Shown here piece after piece: positions 35,832 through 44,159 of a stretch of DNA of 64,000 nucleotides. The position numbers and the translations under genes are program-made. The DNA lies in the NCBI GenBank assembly GCA_016704535.1, contig JADIZZ010000023.1:434001-498000 (forward strand), in the 5' to 3' direction. The first letter of the stretch is position 1, and every line of letters begins with the position of its first letter. A model generated the notes under the pieces. The model ran no database searches, was not told the DNA's origin, and worked only from the letters and a program-made list of their open reading frames with translations. Origin of the DNA: Betaproteobacteria bacterium (GTDB taxonomy: Bacteria > Pseudomonadota > Gammaproteobacteria > Burkholderiales > Burkholderiaceae_C).

Positions 35832-36971
35832 CTAAGTTCGATCGCGAGCCTTGTCAAGCACAGAACCGAGCCAGGCATGTAGACCCAGGCCCGCGGAAAC
35901 GAAGGGGCATCGACGCTTCTTGGTGGACTCACCAAATTGTTCCTGCATTTCGTCGATCGCCAGCTTCCACTCCAGCGCGCGCACCTTCGGTACGCAACGC
36001 TCAAGGACATCGTCCCGCGCCTGCTCGCCGAGCTTTCTCAGTCGCTGCGGATCGCTGATAGCAGACTCAATGGTTTGCATCCAATCGCCCCCATGATCGA
36101 CGAGAAACCCCGTCTGCCCGTGTCTGATGGCCTGCGCAAACGGTTCAGTCGACGAGGCAATGGACGGGACGCCGCAGGCAGCCGCCTCGATGTACTTCAA
36201 TTCACTCTTGGAATGGCAGAAGGGCTCGTCCAACTCGAGCGGCACCAGATTGAGATCGGCTCGGGCGATCTCGTCCGGAAGTGAGGCGTAGGGGACCATC
36301 GGCCGCAGGTGCACCCTCGACTCAAATTTCCGCAACGACTCCGGAATCATCAAGGCGCCAACCACCAACAGGTGCACTCCCGAGTGGCGATCTAGGATCT
36401 GGACCAGCGCATGCTCGATCTGGGCAAAGTCCGCTTGGTGCGTGGATGAACCACTGAAGTATCCGAGAACCAAGCGCTCACCCGGTGGGATCTTCTGCTG
36501 AAAGACACGGGTCGCGTGGGCCAGAAATTCGACACTCAAGCCGTTCCTGAGGATCCATGCCGGCTTCGAATTCTTTTCCACCGCGCGTGCGATGGGACTT
36601 GTCGACACGATCGCAGCATCGCATGCGGTCAAGGCAGATCTTGCGCTCGAAATACCATTAGCGAGCTTCGTGCGTTCAATTTTTCGCAGGAAAGTTTCAG
36701 CAGCCGGATCGAATAACAGGTCATCGGTCTCATACGCCACGATGCTGCCACGCGCCGCTGCCCGAATAATCAACCGAGCGGTGTGCCCATCCAGGAACGG
36801 TCGATGGAGAATGACCAGATCCGCCGAAAGATCGACGTGCCGCTCATAAATCCATCGAACTTCAGCATCGATTCCAATGGCCTTGAGCCAAGCGGCCGGA
36901 TTATGACAGCGCTGGCGATGCGCGCCATTGAATTCGGACGGTCGATCATGCGTTAGAAAGAGAACTCTCAT
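35832..36971 (-). CDS. GT-B glycosyltransferase
   Basis: A 379-residue protein. MRVLFLTHDRPSEFNGAHRQR opens the N-terminal domain; VAYETDDLLFDP and AIVSTSPIARAVEK are typical of GT4-like enzymes that scan a membrane acceptor. VLGYFSGSSTHQADFAQIEHALVQIL and LKYIEAAACGVPSIASSTEPF form the donor half. The ATG at 36971 has a G-rich run (AGGGGGG) just upstream and is preferred to the open frame extension to 37013. Lower GC than the surroundings. It is the last gene of the minus-strand cluster. Confidence 0.82.
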   Translation of the reverse strand: MRVLFLTHDRPSEFNGAHRQRCHNPAAWLKAIGIDAEVRWIYERHVDLSADLVILHRPFLDGHTARLIIRAAARGSIVAYETDDLLFDPAAETFLRKIERTKLANGISSARSALTACDAAIVSTSPIARAVEKNSKPAWILRNGLSVEFLAHATRVFQQKIPPGERLVLGYFSGSSTHQADFAQIEHALVQILDRHSGVHLLVVGALMIPESLRKFESRVHLRPMVPYASLPDEIARADLNLVPLELDEPFCHSKSELKYIEAAACGVPSIASSTEPFAQAIRHGQTGFLVDHGGDWMQTIESAISDPQRLRKLGEQARDDVLERCVPKVRALEWKLAIDEMQEQFGESTKKRRCPFVSAGLGLHAWLGSVLDKARDRT

Positions 36972-36994
36972 TTGCCCCCCTAAAACCAGAATGC

Positions 36995-37022
36995 AATATA
37001 TAAATCCCCTCAAGAAAATTAA
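36995..37022 (-). promoter_or_regulatory. Candidate promoter for the terminal glycosyltransferase
   Basis: In an AT-rich 155-bp gap, the minus strand reads TTAATT (37017-37022), then 16 bp, then TATATT (36995-37000), about 25-30 bp ahead of the ATG at 36971. The -10-like box is good and the -35 is poor. This may let the last gene be transcribed apart from the operon. The rest of the gap shows no gene. Confidence 0.3.
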
Positions 37023-37126
37023 GCCCGCGTTTGAACTTCGCTCGTCGCTACTCTCGAAAAAGAATCTAAAACGAATTTAATTCCCTACAACCCCCGCCTG
37101 GAATTCATACTCAAGCCGCGCGCAGT

Positions 37127-38119
37127 TCAAACATGCCCGAGGTAGAAACAAGCACGTCCGGCGTTACCCTCTCTATTTAGGTCATGGGTTTGCTGCGTGA
37201 ACACTATCATCTCAGATTCCGTAAAGCCATCAGTAATCCTCGGCGTCTGACGTAGCGAGATGCCTCTTTCATATCTGACACTCGCCGCAAGCTCCAATGG
37301 GGTCGAGTCCCATATCGTCTTAAGTACCTGAAGACCTACGCGCCTTGCAAGCAAGCGGATCGATTCTGTTGTCATCAGGTGAAGATGCCGCGGCGCATCG
37401 GTCTCCACCCAGTTGATGCCAAATCTTTGCCAGTGATACGTACCCATGACAGGTATACGCACGAGGCATGTTCCGCCCACCCGTAGCAATCTAGCGGCAT
37501 GACGCAACGTTTCGAAAGGGTCGGGCACATGCTCAAGCGAGTGGTGAAACATCACCAAGTCATATAAACCCAGGTGCTCAGCGAGCGTTCTACGGTACAG
37601 CGGGACACCATAATAGTCCGCATCCTCGACGATGAATGGATCTAGCCCCTCGACGGCCGTAAAACCGCAACGCTGGATTGCGGCTAAGCGACTAGGGCTA
37701 GCTCCGCACCCGACATCGAGTATTCGAGCGTCAGTGCCGTGAAGCCGGGCCTCGATGAGATACCTGCCGACTTGTAAGAAGTCATAAGGCGGAGGCAATA
37801 GGTTTCTCACGAGGCGTTCCGCGACCACGTTGGGGCGAAGAATCGCGCTACGGCAATACCAGCGCGTCAACATTCCCTTCAAACCTTTCGCAGGCTCGGG
37901 CTCCTTCCCAGGCTGCATCGAGTAATAACTGCTTGGGTAGTGTCGCGCAAGATCCGAAGGAATTTCGATTATCTGGAGACCGCCGCAAGTGCTGCAGCGC
38001 GCATAATCGAACATTTCTCGGCTGCCATACATCATCTCTCGTAATGAGAATACCTCGCCCTCGCCATCTGCGCCGCAGACTCGGCAAGTGATGTACTGCA
38101 AAGTGGTAGGTCGAGTCAT
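37127..38119 (-). CDS. Zinc-ribbon SAM methyltransferase
   Basis: A 330-residue protein. The N-terminus has a four-cysteine zinc-ribbon (CRVCG at 12-16 and CSTCG at about 42-46), as in sugar C-methyltransferase-like proteins. The methyltransferase core follows at about 125-240, with RILDVGCGASPSRLAAI, LVMFHHSLEHVPDPFETLRHAARLL and GGTCLVRIPVMGTYHW. DAPRHLHLMTTESIRLLA is the usual C-terminal block. The 4-bp overlap with the formyltransferase indicates shared transcription. Target sugar is unknown. GC is lower than in the cluster upstream. Confidence 0.83.
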   Translation of the reverse strand: MTRPTTLQYITCRVCGADGEGEVFSLREMMYGSREMFDYARCSTCGGLQIIEIPSDLARHYPSSYYSMQPGKEPEPAKGLKGMLTRWYCRSAILRPNVVAERLVRNLLPPPYDFLQVGRYLIEARLHGTDARILDVGCGASPSRLAAIQRCGFTAVEGLDPFIVEDADYYGVPLYRRTLAEHLGLYDLVMFHHSLEHVPDPFETLRHAARLLRVGGTCLVRIPVMGTYHWQRFGINWVETDAPRHLHLMTTESIRLLARRVGLQVLKTIWDSTPLELAASVRYERGISLRQTPRITDGFTESEMIVFTQQTHDLNREGNAGRACFYLGHV

Positions 38120-38985
38120 TTGACCTCTCGGCCGGTAGGCGCAGTAAACCAGCGGATGCGCGCGTGGAGCGAATCGCGGGTCAGCATGCCTTCGCGCAGC
38201 CGTCGCTGCACTATCTGCTCGTGCCGCAGTCCACGCTGCTTGACTTGATACAGCCGCCCCTTGTGCGGCTGGGTCTGCCCGAAGCGCTCGCCGGTCGCCA
38301 GGCGGCGCAGCAACTCGCCATACGCTTCGGCGCTCGTCTGCACGGCACGCCAGAACAGCTTCAGCTCGTCGTCGTCGGGCAGCACCTGCGGGCTGACATG
38401 GGCGATCAACCCGCCGGTGTCGATGCCGGCGTCGATCCAGTGCAGCGTGCAGCCCACCTTCTCGGGCTCGCCGTTGTACAGCGCCCAGAAGGTGCAGTCG
38501 GCGCCGCGGTACTCGGGCGACAGGCCGCCGTGCAGGTTGACGATGCCCAGCCGTCCCGCGCGCAGCAGCTCGCCGCGGATCAGCGAGGTGCCGAACACGG
38601 CGATCACGTCTGGCTGCAGGCGCCGCGCCAGCGCCACCACGTCGGGGTGGTTGATGTGTGGCACCTCGTGCACGAGCTCCGGGCGGTCCAGCCTCGGCGG
38701 TGCGTCACCGAAGAAGAACTTCGCCTCGGGGTTGCCGGTGTAGCGGCGCCGGTCGCGCAACCAGCGCCAGACCTTGCGCGCCAGCGCGTCGGGGCGCAGC
38801 CGCTGACGCAGCTTCTTCCACGAGAACTCCGACCCCGACTCCTGCACGATGCCCACGACGTCCGCCGCCCTGCACAGGGCGTTGGCCACGTGCAGGTGGC
38901 GCGCGCTGCGGCCGCAGAGCACCAGCACTCGCAGCGGTGCCGAACCGCCATTTCTGACACGTAGCGGTGTCGCTGCATCAGCCAT
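38116..38985 (-). CDS. Formyltransferase-family protein (Fmt/ArnA-like)
   Basis: A 289-residue protein. The core strand RVLVLCGRSARHLHVANALC is followed by DVIAVFGTSLIRGELLRAG and IVNLHGGLSPEYRGADCTFWAL, the family's NxHxSLLPxYRG-like active site with catalytic Asn and His. IDAGIDTGGLIA provides the conserved Asp. These enzymes use N10-formyl-tetrahydrofolate; in polysaccharide loci they N-formylate amino sugars. Unlike tRNA formyltransferase it lacks the usual C-terminal barrel. It sits between the toroid and a methyltransferase gene, in an apparent decoration operon. The start overlaps the toroid gene by 8 bp. Confidence 0.8.
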   Translation of the reverse strand: MADAATPLRVRNGGSAPLRVLVLCGRSARHLHVANALCRAADVVGIVQESGSEFSWKKLRQRLRPDALARKVWRWLRDRRRYTGNPEAKFFFGDAPPRLDRPELVHEVPHINHPDVVALARRLQPDVIAVFGTSLIRGELLRAGRLGIVNLHGGLSPEYRGADCTFWALYNGEPEKVGCTLHWIDAGIDTGGLIAHVSPQVLPDDDELKLFWRAVQTSAEAYGELLRRLATGERFGQTQPHKGRLYQVKQRGLRHEQIVQRRLREGMLTRDSLHARIRWFTAPTGREVK

Positions 38986-40210
38986 GGGCCGTCTCCGAGG
39001 CCCGCATCGACGCGGACGCGACCGCCGGCACCGGCGGCACGGCGATGTCGTGGCCGTCCATCAGCAGTGCATCGGCAAAGAACTTGGCCGCCCAGTTGGG
39101 GTACTCGAAGCGCGAGTAATCACCCCAGATCGGCGACGATCCGGCGATGCCGCCACGCACCGCGGGGTTGGCATGGTCCAACCGTTGCGTGGTCTTCAGG
39201 TAGACCAGCGCCGAACGCGCGTGCTTGCGCAGCGACTGGTCGCCCGTCGCCTGCGCCAGCCGCGTCCAGTTCAGGCTCATCTGCGCCACGCCAGTAAGGC
39301 AGGCGTAGCCCGCGTCGGCCACCCAGCCGTCGCGGTAGGTGCCGGCCAGCCAGCCGTCGGCGCGCTGCACCGCGGCGATGCCGCGACCGGCCTTCAGCGC
39401 GGCGTCGAGATAGCGCGCCTCGCCCAGCAGCACGCCCGATTCGAGCAGGCCGCGGATGGCGTAGGCGATGGTGTGGGTGTAGGGGCTGCGGCCCGGCGTG
39501 AAGGCGTTCGTCGCGAACCAGCCGCTGGCGGTCTGCTGCGTCAGCGCCCAGTCGAGGTGGCGCTTCGCGGCCTGCACCAGCCGCGTATCGCCGGCGATCA
39601 ACCCGGTGGCCAGCAGCGGCCACGTGGCACGCGTGTTGTAGACATGCGGTGTGTCGTTGTGCTCGAAGCGGCGGAAGCAGCCGTCGTCGTCCTGCTGGTC
39701 GGCCAGCCAGTGCCCGGCGCGCACCGCGGCCGCCAGGCAGTCGGCACGACCCAGCTGGGTGGTCCCCGCCACCATGCCGTGCATGATCTGCCCGGTGTTG
39801 AAGATCACCGGCCGGCTGCCGGGTTCGCCGAAGTGGCCGGGGAAGGCGCCGTCGGGCAGCTGGATCGACAGTTCCCAATCGATCATGCGCCGCGCGCGGT
39901 CCACCAGTTCGGGCCGTTGCAGCAACTTCGCCGCGGCGAGGAAGGTCTCGATGATGTAGCCGGTGGTCTCGGGGTAGCTGGGCAGCCAGCCGTCCTCGAA
40001 GCTCCAGCCCGCCGACACGCCGCCGGCGTCGGCGCGGCCATTGCGCACGTCCTGCGCGCGGCACAGCCAGTCGATCGCCGCGGCCAGGTGCACGGCGTGC
40101 GCCTGTGCGGGCCCGCTGACGCCGCGCACGCTGTCCCACACCAGGGACAGGTGCAGGGGCCGCCAGGGCCGGTAGCGGACGGGCAGGCGGGCCAGGTCGG
40201 TGATGTTCAT
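38978..40210 (-). CDS. Alpha/alpha-toroid protein of polysaccharide loci (VpsJ-like), copy 2
   Basis: A 410-residue protein of repeated helix pairs. It shares blocks with the shorter protein at 20608-21528: PSYPETTGYIIETFL matches PYPEVTGYWIPTLY, WELSIQLPDGAFPG matches WLMSIQLPDGAFPA, and IFNTGQIMHGM matches FDTGQIMRGL. Extra repeats (HWLADQQDDDGCFRRFEHND, DWALTQQTASGWFATNAFT) lengthen it. No signal peptide is visible. Aromatic residues and acidic turns line the expected central cavity, as in toroid glycan-active enzymes. Function is unknown. It overlaps both neighbours by a few bases. Confidence 0.65.
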   Translation of the reverse strand: MNITDLARLPVRYRPWRPLHLSLVWDSVRGVSGPAQAHAVHLAAAIDWLCRAQDVRNGRADAGGVSAGWSFEDGWLPSYPETTGYIIETFLAAAKLLQRPELVDRARRMIDWELSIQLPDGAFPGHFGEPGSRPVIFNTGQIMHGMVAGTTQLGRADCLAAAVRAGHWLADQQDDDGCFRRFEHNDTPHVYNTRATWPLLATGLIAGDTRLVQAAKRHLDWALTQQTASGWFATNAFTPGRSPYTHTIAYAIRGLLESGVLLGEARYLDAALKAGRGIAAVQRADGWLAGTYRDGWVADAGYACLTGVAQMSLNWTRLAQATGDQSLRKHARSALVYLKTTQRLDHANPAVRGGIAGSSPIWGDYSRFEYPNWAAKFFADALLMDGHDIAVPPVPAVASASMRASETAHG

Positions 40211-41622
40211 GCCTTGATCGTCGAACTCTCAGAAGGGGTGGACGTGGCACGCTGCAGCTCGCCGGCCAGCTTCACGTAGCTGACCACGTAGCGGTGCTTG
40301 CCCGAGGCCTCGGGCGCGATCTGCTCGCGCACGACCACGCGCACGCGCACCTCGCCGCCCAGGCGCGCCTGCAGGCCGGCCTCGATGGCGGCTGTGCCTG
40401 CCGGCGTCCAGCGCGCGTCGGGCACGACCTGCACTTCCAGGTCGCGCAGCGTGTGCTGCACGAGCTTGAATTCGCCCACGCCGGGCGTGGCGCGCAGTAC
40501 GTAGATGCCGGCCAGCGCATGCATCACGGTGCCGTCGGGGCGCACCAGGAAGTCGGTGCTGCGGCCGACGACCTCCTCGATGACGTGCAGTCCGCGGCCG
40601 GCGCGATCGCCTTCGGCCGACAAGCGGACCATGTCGCCGGTGCGGTAGCGGATGAACGGCTGGGCGTCGGAGCACAGGCCGGTCATCACGGCCTCGCCGA
40701 GTTCGCCCGGCGCCACCGGGTGGCCGGCATCGTCCAGCACTTCCAGCACGATGCTCTCGCTCATCAGCAGCAGCTGCCCCTGCGGCGTCTCGTGCGCGGT
40801 GAAGCCGATGTCGCGGCTGCCGAACTCGTTGGCCACCGGGGCGCCGAAGACCTGGTGGATCAACTTTCGCTGGTGCGGGTACAGCGGCTCGCCGGTGGTG
40901 CAGACGACCTTCAACCGGGGCAGGTGCAGCCGACGCCCGCGCTCCTGCGCGTGCGCCGCGAGCAGGGCCACAGAACTTGCGTAGCCGTACAGGCAATGCG
41001 GCCGGAAGGACTGCAGCGCGTCGAGGTAGCCGTCCATGCGTTGCGGCGACATCGCGAAGGCGTTGAGGACCAGCTGGTTGATGAGCCGGTCGCGAAGTGT
41101 CTTCACCCAGTCGGTCTTGTTCAGCTCGACCGGGGCACCCCACAGGTAGGCCTCGGGGTCGCCAGGCTCGACGCCCCACCAGCGGCGCGCCCGCATGCGG
41201 CCGGCGGCGTCGGACGCCTGGCGGCGGCGGCCGAAGTGGAAGATCAGCGGCTGGCCGCTCGAGCCGCCGGTGTTGTAGCGAAAAGCGCCGCCGGGCACGC
41301 CGTGCCAGACGATCTGGTCGTGATGCACCGAGGCCTCGGCCTTGCCCATCGTCGGCAGGGCCTGCAGGTCGGCCAGTCGGGTGATGCGGTCGGGCCGCAG
41401 GCCGGCCTCGTCGAGCCGACGGCGGTGGAAGGGCGAGTGAGCGTGGGCGACGGCGAGCAGGTCGCGCAGCTTGTCGAGCTGCAGCGCCTCGACGCCGGCG
41501 CGGGGCAGGTGCTGGCTGCGCTCGAGTTCGGCCAGGGTGCCGAAGGTCGGGCGGCCGAAGACGCGTTCCTGCAGCGGGTAGATGCAGCGGCCGGCGATGA
41601 ACGGGGGGAGCTTGAGGGTCAT
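40207..41622 (-). CDS. PaaK/CapK-like adenylate-forming enzyme
   Basis: A 471-residue ANL-superfamily protein resembling phenylacetate-CoA ligase and the capsule protein CapK. The AMP-binding P-loop reads FRYNTGGSSGQPLIFHFG at about residues 113-130; VCTTGEPLYPHQRKL and ANEFGSRDIGFTAHE are family blocks, PFIRYRTGDMVRLS holds the conserved Tyr-Arg-Thr-Gly-Asp, and GRSTDFLVRPDG leads to the mobile C-terminal domain. It probably activates a carboxylic acid for transfer to a sugar. No carrier protein is visible in the window. It lies 9 bp downstream of the MBOAT gene and overlaps the toroid gene. Confidence 0.8.
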   Translation of the reverse strand: MTLKLPPFIAGRCIYPLQERVFGRPTFGTLAELERSQHLPRAGVEALQLDKLRDLLAVAHAHSPFHRRRLDEAGLRPDRITRLADLQALPTMGKAEASVHHDQIVWHGVPGGAFRYNTGGSSGQPLIFHFGRRRQASDAAGRMRARRWWGVEPGDPEAYLWGAPVELNKTDWVKTLRDRLINQLVLNAFAMSPQRMDGYLDALQSFRPHCLYGYASSVALLAAHAQERGRRLHLPRLKVVCTTGEPLYPHQRKLIHQVFGAPVANEFGSRDIGFTAHETPQGQLLLMSESIVLEVLDDAGHPVAPGELGEAVMTGLCSDAQPFIRYRTGDMVRLSAEGDRAGRGLHVIEEVVGRSTDFLVRPDGTVMHALAGIYVLRATPGVGEFKLVQHTLRDLEVQVVPDARWTPAGTAAIEAGLQARLGGEVRVRVVVREQIAPEASGKHRYVVSYVKLAGELQRATSTPSESSTIKA

Positions 41623-41631
41623 CGGCCGTGG

Positions 41632-43071
41632 TCAGAAGTCGAAGTAGATGAACTTCTGCGTCGTGCCGCCGAAGGCGATCACGGCCAGGGCCAGGCCCGC
41701 ATAGGCGACGCCGCGCAGCGGGAACGGCACGCGCCACCAGCCGCCGATGCCGTGCTGTTCGGCGCGGCGCACCAGCGCCGGCTCGACGGCGACCAACACG
41801 GCGGACAAGGCCACGATGGCGGCCTCGTAGAGCCGGAACTGCAGCGCCGTGCCCGGCGCCTCGCGCCCGCCGGCCATCGCGGTGAGCACCGTCCAGGCGT
41901 CGGTGAAGCCGGTGGCACGAAAGAACACCCAGGTGACGAGCACCAGCAGGAAGGTGAGCGGCAGCCCCGCTGCCGAGAGCGCGCGGCTCGTCGCGCCGCC
42001 AGGCACCACACCCAACGCGCGAAACGCTGCGGTCAGCATGCGATGGCCGATGAGGTAGCTGCCGTGCAGCGCGCCCCAGACCACGAAGGTCCAGCTCGCG
42101 CCGTGCCAGAGGCCACCCAGCAGCATCGTGGTCATCAGGTTGACGGCTGTTCGCGCCGTGCCGTGGCGGTTGCCGCCCAGCGCGATGTAGAGGTAGTCGC
42201 GCAGCCAGGTCGACAGCGTGATGTGCCAGCGACGCCAGAACTCGGTCGGGTTGCGGCTGAGGTAGGGGTAGAGGAAGTTGCGGGGCAGCGTGACGCCGAA
42301 GAACAGCGCCAGGCCGATGGCCATCTCGCTGTAGCCGGAGAAGTCGAAGTAGATCTGGAAGGCGAAGGCCAGCGTGCCGAGCCAGGCACTCGCGGCGTCC
42401 AGGCTCGCCGGGCTGGCGAAGGCGGCGTCGGCGATGGGCGCCAGGTTGTCGGCGAACAGCGTCTTCTTCACCAGGCCGGCGGCGAATATCACCCCGCCGA
42501 GCCGCAGGTTGGTGGCGTTCAGCGGCGCCAGCTCGCCGAGTTGGTCGATCAGCTGGCCCGGGCGCAGGATGGGACCCGCGATGAGGTGGGGGAAGAAGGT
42601 GACGTACAAGCACCAGCGCGAGAAGCTCACCTCGCGGGCCCAGGTGCCGCGGTAGGCGTCGAACATCGCGCTCAGCATGTGGAAGGTGTAGAAGCTGACG
42701 CCCAGCGGCAGCGCCCAGCGCATCCACTCCGGCGCACCGGCAGGCGCAGCAAGGCCCGCGAGACCTAGCAGGGTGAAGAGCGTCTCGGTGAGGAAGGCCA
42801 GGTACTTGGCGGCGCCCAGGAAGACCAGGTTGAGCACCACGGCCAGGACGAGCCAGCCGCGTGAGCGGGTGGCCAGCACGTGGCCATAGAGCCGGTGGTT
42901 GATGGCCAGCGAGGCCATCAGCAGCAACAGGTAGGCCGGCTTCCACGAGGCGTAGAAGATCAGGCTGGCCGCCAGCATCAACCCGGCGCGCTCGCGCTGG
43001 TTGCGCGCCAGCGCGTACAGGCCCAGCGTGGCCGCCAGGAAGACGAAGAAGCTGAAGCTGCTGAAGATCAT
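41632..43071 (-). CDS. MBOAT-family O-acyltransferase (AlgI/DltB-like)
   Basis: A 479-residue membrane protein with about ten helices. The catalytic region LPRNFLYPYLSRNPTEFWRRWHITLSTWLRDYLYI carries the conserved histidine, followed by GGLWHGASWTFVVWG, the invariant His of the MBOAT family. GVSFYTFHMLSAMFDAYRG is also typical. It moves an acyl group across the membrane onto exported glycan with the help of a periplasmic partner, most likely the SGNH-like protein encoded just upstream. The start at 43071 overlaps that gene by four bases. An open frame continues upstream but is not part of this protein. Confidence 0.92.
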   Translation of the reverse strand: MIFSSFSFFVFLAATLGLYALARNQRERAGLMLAASLIFYASWKPAYLLLLMASLAINHRLYGHVLATRSRGWLVLAVVLNLVFLGAAKYLAFLTETLFTLLGLAGLAAPAGAPEWMRWALPLGVSFYTFHMLSAMFDAYRGTWAREVSFSRWCLYVTFFPHLIAGPILRPGQLIDQLGELAPLNATNLRLGGVIFAAGLVKKTLFADNLAPIADAAFASPASLDAASAWLGTLAFAFQIYFDFSGYSEMAIGLALFFGVTLPRNFLYPYLSRNPTEFWRRWHITLSTWLRDYLYIALGGNRHGTARTAVNLMTTMLLGGLWHGASWTFVVWGALHGSYLIGHRMLTAAFRALGVVPGGATSRALSAAGLPLTFLLVLVTWVFFRATGFTDAWTVLTAMAGGREAPGTALQFRLYEAAIVALSAVLVAVEPALVRRAEQHGIGGWWRVPFPLRGVAYAGLALAVIAFGGTTQKFIYFDF

Positions 43072-44159
43072 GAGGCTGCGGGGCGCGCGTGGGCGGCCGT
43101 TGCAGGGGCGGCGCTGGGGCCCCAGACGCGCTGAAGCCCCTGGGCCAGCAAGCGGCTGTAGCGCTGGGCGCCGCGGTCGTTCAGGTGACCGGCGTTCACG
43201 AACTCGGCGGGCTCTCGCGGCCTGCCGTCGTCCAGCGCGATGAGCGGGATGCCGCGTCGGCGCAGTTCGGCCGCGATCGCCCGATACGGTGCGCCGGCGG
43301 GCGCGTCGCCGGCCAGGTAGAGGACCTCGCGGCTGAGCAGCGGCGGGAAGGTCACTGCCACTTGCACGCCCCGGGCGGCCAGCAGGTCCAGCAGGCGCCA
43401 GAGCTGACGCACGTTGACGGCGTCGGGCGGCGCCACGCTGCTGGCCTCCTGCAGTTGCACCGACTGCGCGTCCTGAAGTCCGCCGAAGCCCGCCCGGTAG
43501 CCCAGATGCTGCGCCGCACCACCCCCCACCGGCTCGACCGGACCGAGGCTGGCCTGCACGAAACGCTGCAGAGAGGCCGGCTCGCGCAGCTGGCGCAGGT
43601 TGTTTGTGTAGCCGTACAGGCGCAATGTGGCGCGCAGCGCATCGTGGTGCTGGCCATCCTTCCACAGCCGGGCCGGCGGGGCGAAGAACACCGCCTGACC
43701 CAGGGTGTCGATGGGCTGCACCAGGGCCTCGTCTAGGGCCAGAACGACTTTGCGAGTACCACCTCCATGCAAGCACCCGGCGGCGTCCAGCCGGTCGACG
43801 ATGCCGGCCAGTACGCGGGTGTCGGCGCCGGGCACGCCCAGGTTGAAGGCACCACGCTCGAGTGGTAGCCCGAGCTCGCGAGTTAGCGTTCGCGGGTCGA
43901 AGCCGTTGTCGGCGCGGCTATTGCCGAGCAGAATCAGCGACGGGCAGTTCGCTTCGGCGTACAGCGACTTGTCGAGCGCGCGGCCGGCGGCAAATACCGA
44001 GCGATACCGATGCAACACAGCGTCGCTGTGCAGCAGGCACTCGAAGGCAAGCAGTAAAAGGGCGGCGACCACCAGCCCGCGGCCCGGCCGAGGCAGTGCA
44101 GCCGGGACTGCGCTCCCGAGAACAGACCGGCTCTCACTCGGCATTGCAGCCCGGAACAC
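43068..44159 (-). CDS. SGNH/AlgJ-like acyl-transfer partner of the MBOAT protein
   Basis: A 363-residue protein with an N-terminal membrane anchor (about 28-45). A periplasmic domain has LILLGNSRADNGFDP, where Ser lies in a GNSR variant of the SGNH GDS motif, and NAGHLNDRGAQRYSRLL at the C-terminus with the catalytic His. Together with the MBOAT protein it would form an AlgI/AlgJ-type acetylation pair. The start could be GTG 44159, directly after the O-ligase stop, or ATG 44144. The active-site Asp normally found before the His is replaced by Asn, which needs caution. Confidence 0.72.
   Translation of the reverse strand: MFRAAMPSESRSVLGSAVPAALPRPGRGLVVAALLLLAFECLLHSDAVLHRYRSVFAAGRALDKSLYAEANCPSLILLGNSRADNGFDPRTLTRELGLPLERGAFNLGVPGADTRVLAGIVDRLDAAGCLHGGGTRKVVLALDEALVQPIDTLGQAVFFAPPARLWKDGQHHDALRATLRLYGYTNNLRQLREPASLQRFVQASLGPVEPVGGGAAQHLGYRAGFGGLQDAQSVQLQEASSVAPPDAVNVRQLWRLLDLLAARGVQVAVTFPPLLSREVLYLAGDAPAGAPYRAIAAELRRRGIPLIALDDGRPREPAEFVNAGHLNDRGAQRYSRLLAQGLQRVWGPSAAPATAAHARPAAS

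Noticed and set aside
35581..35835. Small plus-strand frame after the methyltransferase at 34563
   Set aside because: Starts inside the upstream gene, shows no motif and overlaps the convergent gene end and the stem-loops.
43072..43776. Upstream extension of the MBOAT frame
   Set aside because: The translation is Arg/Ala/Gly-rich and overlaps the SGNH-like gene; the MBOAT family starts at the ATG at 43071.
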